Source: Deltaproteobacteria bacterium RIFOXYD12_FULL_50_9 (lineage in GTDB: Bacteria; Desulfobacterota; Desulfobulbia; Desulfobulbales; CALZHT01). Taken from it: a stretch of 5,144 bases of DNA. A program made the position numbers and the translations under genes. Shown one piece after another: positions 1-5,144 of this stretch. The stretch lies in NCBI GenBank assembly GCA_001799225.1, contig MGTA01000067.1:7735-12878 (forward strand), written 5' to 3'. Below the pieces are notes generated by a model that saw nothing but the letters and a program-made list of their open reading frames with translations, made no database searches and had not been told where the DNA came from. Within the stretch, counting starts at the first letter, position 1. The number at the start of each line of letters is the position of its first letter.

Positions 1-1609
1 ATTCCGCAACCTTCTGCCGGAGCAGATTGTAGGCATCCTGCTTTTTACCGGCCTTCAGCGACAGACCGACGACACTGCCAACCGCTACCGAGGACTGCGG
101 CGCAACTGCCACGGCTTGCTTGAAAGCCGCAATTGCTTCATTGTCTTTTTTCTGGGCAAGATAAATAAGGCCGAGAGCATATGGCGGGAAAGACTCCTTC
201 GGGGCTGCCTTCTGCAGAGAGGTGAAAAGTCGAATTGCCTCAGGATAGGATTTTTCCTGGATAAAGCACTTGCCAAGAATAACTGCGGCAAAATAGTTGT
301 TCTGTTCCAGCCGCAGAGCACTGATTGCCTGCTCACGCGCTTCAGCATAAGCCTGCTTATCAAAAAGAAGTTCAGCCAGCAGGGTTCTGGCCTTAAAGTT
401 TTCAGGAGCATACTTTACGGCATCCTGTACAGCCCCCATGGCAAGTTCTTTTTCATTTTTTCCTAAATGGGCAAGGGCCTTAAAGAAATAGACCTCTCCC
501 CAGCGTGACTGTTCTCTGATAATTGCGTCAAGAAGCGGCAGCGCGTCATTAAATTTTTTATCCTGGACCAACAACTTGGCCTTCACTAACTTAGCGCCTG
601 CACTGCCCGGGTCCTTAGCCAGGGCCTCTTCGGATTTTGCCTTGGCCTGATCAAATTTGCCGAACTCAAAAGCAAGATCAGCTACCAAAGCAATAATCGG
701 CGCCGGCGCGTCAGAAAGCTCAACAGCCTTCTGGTAAGCGCTGTTGGCCTTGTCAAAATCTTTCTGCCGTCTGAAAAAATTACCGAGCATCACGTAAAGT
801 GTGCTGTCTTTGGGCTTAAGCCGCACCGCCTTTTCCAGATTAAGCACAGCCTTATCCAACTCTTTTAACTGCTCATAAAACTGGGCCTGGACAATATAAA
901 CCTCCGGAGAGTCAGGCATTTTTGCCGCCATCGTCCGCAAAACATCTTCAGCCTGAGAACGTTTGCCCTGCCCCATATAAAACATCGCGAGCATTCGATA
1001 GATATCTATTTTTTTTCCGTTAAGCGAAAGCGCTTTTTGCAGGGCGGCCTCGGTCTCCGGCAGCTTGTTTTCCTTCATCATGATAGTGGCGCGCACCACA
1101 TAGAGACGATCATCATTCGGAGCAATGACAAGAGCACGGTTAATCGCTGCGGTGGCCTGCGGCAACTTCCCTTCCGTAGTCTCAAGATTGGCTAGTAGAA
1201 TCAAGCCATCGACATGCCGAGGGTCCTTGGCAAGAATGATTTCCAGTTTCTTACGGCACTCCTCATAGCCTTTTCCTAAAAACAGCAGAGTCGCCACTTT
1301 GTACTGCGCATCCAAGTTATCCGGATCCAGACTGGCGGCAATGCCAAGCTGTTTAAAGGCCCCTTTCGGGTCCTCGGTTTTCAGCAGGGCAAGCCCGAGC
1401 TGATACCTGGACGGGGCGTCCTTCGGCGCAAGCTGAATAGCGTTTCTCAACTCGATAACAGCGGCCTTATAGTCCTCCTTGGCAACTAGCTCCATGGCCT
1501 TGGAGTAATGTTTCTGCTTCTTTTCCTCCTTGTTGGAGCACCCGAAAGAAAAGAGCAGAAAAAATACGACCGCAAACAGAACAGCAACATTGAGCATGTT
1601 TTTTTTCAT
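1..1609 (-). CDS. TPR-repeat lipoprotein, PrsT-like (3' end beyond left edge)
   Basis: The minus-strand frame is open from an ATG at 1609 to the window edge: 536 complete codons and no stop, so the C-terminus is missing. Residues 1-24 form a lipoprotein signal: MKKN, a hydrophobic core at about 6-22 (VAVLFAVVFFLLF), then SFGC with Cys24 as likely lipidated residue. The lipobox is not canonical (Phe at -2, Gly at -1). From about residue 35 to the end lie back-to-back 34-residue TPR units, about 14, with typical A-x-x-x-Y/F and A-L-x-L-x-P-x-D helix signatures (for example 48-65, 153-166, 253-269, 493-505). TPR arrays are protein-binding scaffolds. A Cys-anchored array of this size, starting with a 'DYKAAVIELRNAIQLAP' first repeat, resembles the PEP-CTERM/XrtA TPR lipoprotein family (PrsT, usually about 900 aa). 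That assignment is inference; another envelope TPR protein is possible. An in-frame ATG 11 codons upstream (1642) lacks a Shine-Dalgarno and would put hydrophilic residues before the signal, so 1609 is preferred, although its own ribosome site (GGGAA) is weak. The gene lies 660 bp from pilZ and probably has its own promoter. Confidence 0.85.
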   Translation of the reverse strand, partial: MKKNMLNVAVLFAVVFFLLFSFGCSNKEEKKQKHYSKAMELVAKEDYKAAVIELRNAIQLAPKDAPSRYQLGLALLKTEDPKGAFKQLGIAASLDPDNLDAQYKVATLLFLGKGYEECRKKLEIILAKDPRHVDGLILLANLETTEGKLPQATAAINRALVIAPNDDRLYVVRATIMMKENKLPETEAALQKALSLNGKKIDIYRMLAMFYMGQGKRSQAEDVLRTMAAKMPDSPEVYIVQAQFYEQLKELDKAVLNLEKAVRLKPKDSTLYVMLGNFFRRQKDFDKANSAYQKAVELSDAPAPIIALVADLAFEFGKFDQAKAKSEEALAKDPGSAGAKLVKAKLLVQDKKFNDALPLLDAIIREQSRWGEVYFFKALAHLGKNEKELAMGAVQDAVKYAPENFKARTLLAELLFDKQAYAEAREQAISALRLEQNNYFAAVILGKCFIQEKSYPEAIRLFTSLQKAAPKESFPPYALGLIYLAQKKDNEAIAAFKQAVAVAPQSSVAVGSVVGLSLKAGKKQDAYNLLRQKVAE

Positions 1610-1800
1610 ATCAGGTTTCCCATTTGATTGATAATGACTCATTGGCAAAGGAGATAGATATTGCAGAGTAGCGCAACATAATTATAAAAGAGATACCAGA
1701 ACCACCGCTTCAGAGCAACTCGATTTTGCAGCAGATAAAATAATTTTCACCATCTTCATCAGCAAAAAGACCAGCCTTCCGCTTGATTACGATTTAATCT

Positions 1801-1964
1801 GTAACTACTCAGGTCAATGATAAACATAACGCCCCCTAACCCCCTCTTAACTTAAGAGGGGGGATTTTTTCTCCTCCCCTTAAGGTAAGGGGAGGTCGGG
1901 TGGGGTTATGAAACAATGGACCAGGCAAAAAAACACGCTAAAAATCCACGACCTGAGTAGTTAC
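1801..1964. repeat. MITE-like element with 15-bp perfect terminal inverted repeats
   Basis: GTAACTACTCAGGTC at 1801-1815 is the exact reverse complement of GACCTGAGTAGTTAC at 1950-1964. The 164 bp they bound contain no gene but do contain a symmetric pair of GC-rich hairpins (1825-1910). TTTAAT occurs just outside both ends (1793-1798, two bases from the left arm, and 1965-1970, directly abutting the right arm), which may be a target-site duplication but is AT-rich enough to be chance. Short, non-coding, with perfect terminal inverted repeats and further solo copies nearby: this fits a miniature inverted-repeat element mobilised in trans. No transposase is in the window and I do not recognise the family. 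Confidence 0.6.
1825..1910. repeat. Nested double-hairpin (three-way-junction-like) structure
   Basis: Three stems can be read directly. Stem 1 is CCCCCTCTTAA (1840-1850) with TTAAGAGGGGG (1852-1862), about 9 bp effective with a 5-nt loop. Stem 2 is CCTCCCCTTA (1873-1882) with TAAGGGGAGG (1886-1895), 10 bp with an AGG loop. The outer stem is CATAAC (1825-1830) plus CCC (1832-1834) with GGG (1902-1904) plus GTTATG (1905-1910), with one bulged G. The result is a Y-shaped fold like those of REP/MITE-type palindromic elements. On the plus strand stem 1 is followed by ATTTTTT (1864-1870), so it has the form of a rho-independent terminator in that direction, but no plus-strand gene precedes it. On the minus strand, the direction of the neighbouring genes, neither stem is followed by a T-run. 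Confidence 0.7.
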
Positions 1965-2213
1965 TTTAATTTTTCCTAAATTAACGTGGGGCACTCCGCA
2001 TTTCGGGAAAGATAGAATAGTTTTTTATTTCTAACGCTATGATTTTACGTTGTTATAGATCGAATTCCTGAAATACAAACTTCCGGAATTTCTTCCTAGA
2101 ATCGGGAAAACCTGCTTTTAAGGAGGTGTAACAGGAGATAGACTGCGGACTATCAGACAGTAGGAGATGATGTCAATGCACAATGGCTAACAGCTTTCGC
2201 CTATAGCCTAAAC

Positions 2214-2228
2214 GACCTGAGCAGTTAC
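2214..2228. repeat. Solo copy of the 15-bp end repeat (one mismatch)
   Basis: GACCTGAGCAGTTAC matches the right end of the element at 1950-1964 in 14 of 15 positions and in the same orientation. It lies 42 bp beyond the pilZ stop codon. No inverted partner facing it was found closer than 1801-1815, so it may be a solo end, a remnant of another insertion, or the outer end of a larger composite (1801-2228, 428 bp). Confidence 0.55.
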
Positions 2229-2269
2229 AAATACTCTTCTGCCGAAATCAAAAGAGGTACGGCCAGGCA

Positions 2270-2806
2270 CTACATCAAGGGCAAACCAACCTGATTTGCT
2301 ATTGCATTACGCATCTGCTTGTCAACAAAAGAGAAAGAGAGGCCGGCAATATACTGTTCAGCGGGAGAAGCCGTCTCACACCACTTCACTTCACCAATGC
2401 CGGTCAGCGATGGGGCAACAAAATCAGAGCCGAAGGTAAAGGCGATCATCCGATGAATCGGAATATCAGTGGGACTTTCAAAACGCATACCCCCAAAACT
2501 GATATCAAGGGTACTTGCCCGGTCTGTCATCAGGGCATGCGGTCTCCCCATTTCATCACAACTGACCAAGGCCAAATTATAACGCCCTTCAATCCGCTCG
2601 AACCGTCGTCTATCCCTGCCTGACGCTATTTTTTTGGCCGAATCCATAAACTGCTCGCACTCTTTCATATAATAATGGCACTTGATATATTCCTGGGCCT
2701 TACAAAACATCTTTATATGATCGGGCATCGGTATATAGAGACCACCCTTTGTCATAAGGCACTCTTCGCTACCATCATGCGGCCAGTATGGACAATTTTT
2801 TAGCAC
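2270..2806 (-). CDS. PilZ-domain c-di-GMP receptor with Cys-rich N-terminal module
   Basis: This complete 178-residue protein is predicted cytosolic, with no signal or membrane segment. The C-terminal half (about 64-172) is a PilZ domain: RRRFER carries the RxxxR motif (R67, R71) and DISFGG the D/NxSxxG motif (D101, S103, G106), so both c-di-GMP-binding motifs are intact. The following beta-rich segment ends in 'GLSFSFVD' near 155-162, as expected for PilZ. The first 50 residues form a separate module with five cysteines (5, 16, 35, 43, 50) and the string GGLYIPMPDHI. Similar modules precede PilZ in some deltaproteobacterial proteins as I recall them; a metal- or cluster-binding or redox role is only inference. 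The start is GTG at 2806: an in-frame TAA lies five codons upstream, an AAAGG sits about 8 nt before the GTG, and the next Met (18) would lose two cysteines. A sigma-54-type promoter lies about 107 bp upstream. The partner or target is unknown; the neighbours suggest exopolysaccharide control. Confidence 0.88.
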   Translation of the reverse strand: MLKNCPYWPHDGSEECLMTKGGLYIPMPDHIKMFCKAQEYIKCHYYMKECEQFMDSAKKIASGRDRRRFERIEGRYNLALVSCDEMGRPHALMTDRASTLDISFGGMRFESPTDIPIHRMIAFTFGSDFVAPSLTGIGEVKWCETASPAEQYIAGLSFSFVDKQMRNAIANQVGLPLM

Positions 2807-2831
2807 GGTTTTCGCCTTTTACCCTTAATGT

Positions 2832-2887
2832 AACAGCTCAAGAGGCCACCTTCTCCCTTTTTAAGCTGTTTTATTAATAAACGTTTA
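2832..2887 (-). promoter_or_regulatory. Inverted repeat and palindrome in the predicted pilZ leader
   Basis: AACAGCT (2832-2838) is the reverse complement of AGCTGTT (2864-2870), a 7-bp dyad with a 25-bp spacer. Just upstream in the minus-strand sense is the perfect 10-bp palindrome TAAACGTTTA (2878-2887). Both fall between the predicted sigma-54 transcription start (about 2903) and the pilZ GTG (2806). They could be operators or leader RNA structure, but short AT-rich dyads occur by chance. Confidence 0.25.
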
Positions 2888-2912
2888 ACAAAAACACCAT
2901 GCCTAAAATATA

Positions 2913-2928
2913 TGCAAAATACGGGCCG
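2913..2928 (-). promoter_or_regulatory. Sigma-54 (-24/-12) promoter for the pilZ gene
   Basis: Read on the minus strand, CGGCCCGTATTTTGCA aligns with the sigma-54 consensus TGGCACG-N4-TTGCW. The invariant GG (2927-2926) and GC (2915-2914) are separated by exactly 10 bases, the -12 block TTGCA is perfect, and the -24 block GGCCCG differs from GGCACG at one position. The expected start is near 2903, giving a leader of about 97 nt before the pilZ GTG. The upstream neighbour encodes a sigma-54 activator, which makes local regulation plausible. I could not identify a clear activator-binding dyad in 2929-3000; an AT-rich palindrome AAATATATTT lies at 2947-2956. Confidence 0.6.
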
Positions 2929-2992
2929 CGAAACTGGAACAATCATAAATATATTTTTACTACCGGAGTGTTGAGGATGCAGCCCGACCTAT

Positions 2993-3004
2993 CTGAATAG
3001 TTAC
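2993..3004. repeat. Degenerate end repeat overlapping the activator stop codon
   Basis: CTGAATAGTTAC matches CTGAGTAGTTAC (the last 12 bases of the 1950-1964 repeat) in 11 of 12 positions and in the same orientation. A GACCT string precedes it at 2986-2990, offset by two extra bases. The TTA at 3001-3003 is the reverse complement of the TAA that ends the sigma-54 activator gene, so the repeat supplies or overlaps that stop. Kinship with the other copies is likely but not certain at this length. Confidence 0.35.
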
Positions 3005-4542
3005 TTTTTTACTGCTTTAGCCGGTATATTATAACGCTTCAATTTTTCATAGAAGGCTGTTTTTCCAACCCCTAACGTCTTGGCGGCGGCCTGGACATTC
3101 CCCTCTTTCTTTTCCAGAAGATGCACAATGATACACCGCTCAATTTCACCAAGAATATTTTTCAGCGGCTCTTCAGTAATACGCTCTTCAAACTGACTCA
3201 ACACGCCACTTGTGGGAGAAAATGACGTAGTGGAGTCAAAAATCAGATCTTTTTCTGAAATGATATTATTCTTAGACATAAGTACTGCCCGCTGAATAAC
3301 ATTTTCCAACTCCCTGACATTGCCCGGCCAAGGGTGATGCAGCAGGAGGTCTATAATATCTTTGGGGAGAAAATCGATATCCTTTTTAAAAGCCTGCCGG
3401 TATTGTTTTACAAAATGAGCCGTAAGCTCAATTATATCCTCCTTTCTCTCTCTGAGGGGCGGGATAACGATATTAATGATATTGAGCCGATAAAACAGAT
3501 CAAGGCGGAATCTGCCTTCGCGGACAGCCTTGACGAGATCCAGATTTGTGGCGGTAATTATCCGGACATCCACCTTGATGGCCTCGTTGCCGCCGACCCT
3601 GATAACCTCGCCGTTCTGCAGTATTCTCAGCAGAGAAGTCTGCATCTTAGGGCTGATTTCACCGATCTCATCGAGAAAGATGGTCCCGCCGTCGACTATC
3701 TCAAACTTCCCTTTTTTTCGAGATGCCGCCCCGGTGAAAGAGCCTTTTTCATAACCAAAAAGGTCGGATTCGAGAAGGTTATCATTGATGGCGCTGCAAT
3801 TGACCTTCAAGAAAGGCTTATCACTCCGCCTGCTGCAGTTTCTAATCAGATTAGCAGCCAACTCCTTGCCGGTCCCGCTTTCACCGGTGATTAGAATAGT
3901 TGCATCAGAATCGGCTACCTGCGCAATCATTTCTCGTAATTTTCTTAAGGCCCGACTGCTGCCGATCATCTCATCGGCATTGTTGAGCAGCTTGAGCTGA
4001 GTTTTCAAGACATCCACTCGTCGCGACAACTGCTCACGAACCTGTTGACTCTCGTTAAGCTCTCCGATCTTACGTTGCAGGATCTCTTCAATATTGGTGT
4101 TAAAGGTTGCAATCTCGGCTTCATGCAGTTTGCGCTGGGTTATATCGCGCATGTCGACCAGAATCAGTCGATCCCCGAGATAGCCGTCAAAGGGGACAAA
4201 ACTATACTCAACAAAACTATCCTTGACCTGCATCTCGAAAGTCCCTTTATCGACCTCTCCCTGCAGCGTCATTTTAACCGGACAATTACCCTTACAGGGA
4301 TGGTCAGCGTGATGCAACCCCTTGTAACACTGCTGTCCGCGAATATCGCCAAAAAAGGCAATAGCGCTGGCGTTCATATATTCAACGCCATAGTCTTCCC
4401 GAATCAGGAAAACCATCTCCGGCATGATGTCGAGCAGGGCTCGCCAGTTCTTCACCAGACGATCAACTTCTTTCTTTGAATTTTTTAGTTCAATTCCACG
4501 ACTATCCAAATTCAGCACCCGGTAACCTTTAATAGAAAACAT
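3001..4542 (-). CDS. PAS-domain sigma-54-dependent transcriptional activator (Fis-type HTH)
   Basis: This complete 513-residue enhancer-binding protein activates RNA polymerase carrying sigma-54 by ATP hydrolysis. Domain order: a PAS sensor at about 30-135; a charged helical linker/coiled coil at about 136-190; a AAA+ core at about 192-420 with Walker A GESGTGKE (220-227), the sigma-54 loop GSFTGA (267-272, Ser instead of the usual Ala of GAFTGA), Walker B GGTIFLDE (285-292), sensor I ATN (331-333), arginine-finger region FRLDLFYRLN (345-354) and sensor II WPGNVREL (405-412); and a Fis-type helix-turn-helix at about 480-506. There is no receiver domain, so input is through PAS rather than by phosphorelay. 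The PAS domain holds Cys72, Cys83 and Cys87 within CYKGLHHADHPCKGNCPV. The ATG at 4542 is fixed by an in-frame TAG immediately upstream; AGGAG is only 3 nt away, a tight spacing. It follows the dehydrogenase by 46 bp and may be co-transcribed with it. Candidate targets are the pilZ promoter at 2913-2928 and others outside the window. The DNA-binding specificity and signal are unknown. Confidence 0.93.
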   Translation of the reverse strand: MFSIKGYRVLNLDSRGIELKNSKKEVDRLVKNWRALLDIMPEMVFLIREDYGVEYMNASAIAFFGDIRGQQCYKGLHHADHPCKGNCPVKMTLQGEVDKGTFEMQVKDSFVEYSFVPFDGYLGDRLILVDMRDITQRKLHEAEIATFNTNIEEILQRKIGELNESQQVREQLSRRVDVLKTQLKLLNNADEMIGSSRALRKLREMIAQVADSDATILITGESGTGKELAANLIRNCSRRSDKPFLKVNCSAINDNLLESDLFGYEKGSFTGAASRKKGKFEIVDGGTIFLDEIGEISPKMQTSLLRILQNGEVIRVGGNEAIKVDVRIITATNLDLVKAVREGRFRLDLFYRLNIINIVIPPLRERKEDIIELTAHFVKQYRQAFKKDIDFLPKDIIDLLLHHPWPGNVRELENVIQRAVLMSKNNIISEKDLIFDSTTSFSPTSGVLSQFEERITEEPLKNILGEIERCIIVHLLEKKEGNVQAAAKTLGVGKTAFYEKLKRYNIPAKAVKK

Positions 4543-4588
4543 CTACTCCTAACTTTTACCCCTAAACAGTATTCCAAGTCAATACACT

Positions 4589-5144
4589 TCAGGCCGGAAA
4601 CACCTTGCCCTCAGCACTCTCCTTACCGGCAAAAACATTACGAGTATCAACGATAAGCATGGAATGCTGTAATATAAAATCATAATCATAGGCAGAATGA
4701 TCAGTGGCTACAAGGACACAATCGGCCTTTGCCAAATTATCTGCGGTTAACGGTGTACTTGTCAAATTATAAGAGTAGTTACGTACCGGCTTAAGGTGCG
4801 GAATATGCGGATCGTTATAGGCAACTTCAGCGCCCTTTTCGCTAAGGAGCTTCATAAGTTTATACGAAGGTGATTCGCGATCATCATCAACATCCTTCTT
4901 GTAAGCAACCCCCAGCAACAATACCCTCGCACCTTTAAGTGATTTGCCACGTTCATTAAGTGCTTCCATGGTCCGCTGAACAACATAATAAGGCATTGAT
5001 GTATTGATCTCTCCTGCCAACTCAATAAACTTAGTAGAAAAATCATACTCCCTGGCCTTGGAGGTCAGATAAAAAGGATCTATGGGAATACAGTGGCCAC
5101 CCAATCCCGGACCCGGATAAAACGGCATATAACCGAACGGCTTG
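4589..5144 (-). CDS. wbpA: UDP-N-acetylglucosamine/UDP-hexose 6-dehydrogenase, WbpA type (5' end beyond right edge)
   Basis: The frame runs from the right edge to a TGA at 4591-4589, giving 184 C-terminal residues of a protein normally about 420-440 aa. The Met at 5128 is internal: the five codons before it (KPFGY) continue the family motif. This cytosolic enzyme oxidises the C6 hydroxyl of a UDP-sugar to the uronic acid with two NAD+, supplying precursors for O-antigen, capsule or exopolysaccharide. Visible evidence: PGPGLGGHCIPIDPFYL with the catalytic Cys at fragment residue 18, the helix FIELAGEINTSMP, and the C-terminal UDP-binding domain with GVAYKKDVDDDRESPS (about 78-93), NDPHIP and ATDHSAYDYD followed by VDTRN. 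The KPFGY / YKKDVDDDRESPS wording is closest to WbpA-type UDP-GlcNAc 6-dehydrogenases as I recall them. TviB/WecC or UDP-glucose specificity cannot be excluded without the N-terminal NAD domain, so the symbol is provisional. The next gene on the strand starts 46 bp downstream with no terminator visible. Confidence 0.9.
   Translation of the reverse strand, partial: KPFGYMPFYPGPGLGGHCIPIDPFYLTSKAREYDFSTKFIELAGEINTSMPYYVVQRTMEALNERGKSLKGARVLLLGVAYKKDVDDDRESPSYKLMKLLSEKGAEVAYNDPHIPHLKPVRNYSYNLTSTPLTADNLAKADCVLVATDHSAYDYDFILQHSMLIVDTRNVFAGKESAEGKVFPA

Larger units (their letters stand above)
1610..2269. other. 660-bp gene-free region between pilZ and the TPR gene
   Basis: I see no credible coding frame on either strand here. 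Its contents are a 164-bp inverted-repeat element (1801-1964) with nested hairpins (1825-1910) and a solo copy of the same end repeat (2214-2228). A TATAAT hexamer (minus strand, 1686-1681) lies about 70 bp upstream of the TPR start but has no recognisable -35 box at 16-18 bp, so it is at best a weak promoter candidate for that gene. The stretch 1965-2213 is AT-rich and shows only a weak 6-bp inverted repeat (AATTCC 2063-2068 / GGAATT 2085-2090). It also has an orphan Shine-Dalgarno-like string (AAGGAGGTG, plus strand, 2120-2128) with no start codon at usable distance. Confidence 0.7.

Noticed and set aside
85..466. Open frames on both strands at 85-411 (-) and 116-466 (+)
   Set aside because: Both overlap the continuous TPR frame (1609 to 1) out of register; their products show no domain character, while the TPR frame is repeat-regular through the region.
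1762..1776. Possible sigma-54 promoter upstream of the TPR gene (minus strand, TTTTTGCT with GG further upstream)
   Set aside because: The GG to GC spacing is 11 rather than 10 bases, and the -24 block does not match beyond GGC.
1840..1870. Rho-independent terminator on the plus strand
   Set aside because: The hairpin and T-run have the right form, but no plus-strand gene exists to be terminated, and the hairpin is part of a larger symmetric element.
2119..2128. Near-perfect Shine-Dalgarno (TAAGGAGGTG) on the plus strand
   Set aside because: There is no start codon within usable distance and no open frame after it; the later AGGAG/ATG at about 2163 opens only a seven-codon frame.
3334..4479. 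Plus-strand open frames of 71-186 codons at 3334-3894, 3530-3754, 3785-4000 and 4045-4479
   Set aside because: They are antisense to the AAA+ and PAS regions of the activator, whose motifs are all intact; they have no recognisable motif.
4543..4588. Sigma-70 promoter for the activator gene (TTGACT near 4580, minus strand)
   Set aside because: No acceptable -10 hexamer lies at 16-18 bp; read-through from the dehydrogenase gene is as likely.
4773..4782. GAGTAGTTAC, a 10-base match to the end repeat
   Set aside because: It lies inside a well-conserved dehydrogenase reading frame (encoding RNYS) and lacks the rest of the repeat; chance match is the simplest explanation.
4852..5046. 64-codon minus-strand frame
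   Set aside because: It lies out of frame within the conserved dehydrogenase C-terminus.

Overview
The window reads as one strand of a bacterial chromosome: all four supported genes lie on the minus strand, in transcription order from the right edge to the left. Base composition is moderate in GC. The gene families are a sigma-54 activator with a PAS domain, a PilZ protein with a cysteine-rich N-terminus, a WbpA-type sugar dehydrogenase and a TPR lipoprotein. Together they suggest a deltaproteobacterium (Desulfobacterota, Desulfuromonadales/Desulfobulbales-like). This placement is an inference from family resemblance; no rRNA or marker gene is present.

Layout from right to left. 5144-4589 is the C-terminal part of a UDP-N-acetylglucosamine/UDP-hexose 6-dehydrogenase (open at the right edge). 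After a 46-bp gap, 4542-3001 is a complete 513-aa PAS / AAA+ / Fis-type sigma-54 activator without a receiver domain. A 194-bp intergenic region (3000-2807) carries a good -24/-12 (sigma-54) promoter pointing at the next gene, 2806-2270, a 178-aa Cys-rich PilZ protein (GTG start). A 660-bp gene-free stretch (2269-1610) follows. It holds a 164-bp MITE-like element with perfect 15-bp inverted ends, nested around a two-hairpin GC-rich structure, plus a solo copy of the same 15-mer. Finally 1609-1 is the N-terminal 536 residues of a TPR-repeat lipoprotein (open at the left edge), resembling the PrsT-type TPR lipoproteins of exosortase/PEP-CTERM exopolysaccharide loci.

Working model (inference): this is part of an exopolysaccharide/envelope locus. 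The dehydrogenase supplies a uronic-acid sugar nucleotide, the TPR lipoprotein is an envelope scaffold, the PilZ protein senses c-di-GMP, and the sigma-54 activator controls transcription, possibly through the sigma-54 promoter next door in front of pilZ. Both regulatory proteins carry cysteine clusters outside their canonical domain motifs (five Cys in the PilZ N-terminus; three Cys in the PAS domain), which could couple the locus to redox or metal status. The repeat family (GACCTGAGTAGTTAC and variants) occurs four times between 1801 and 3004, and one degenerate copy forms the stop codon of the activator gene.
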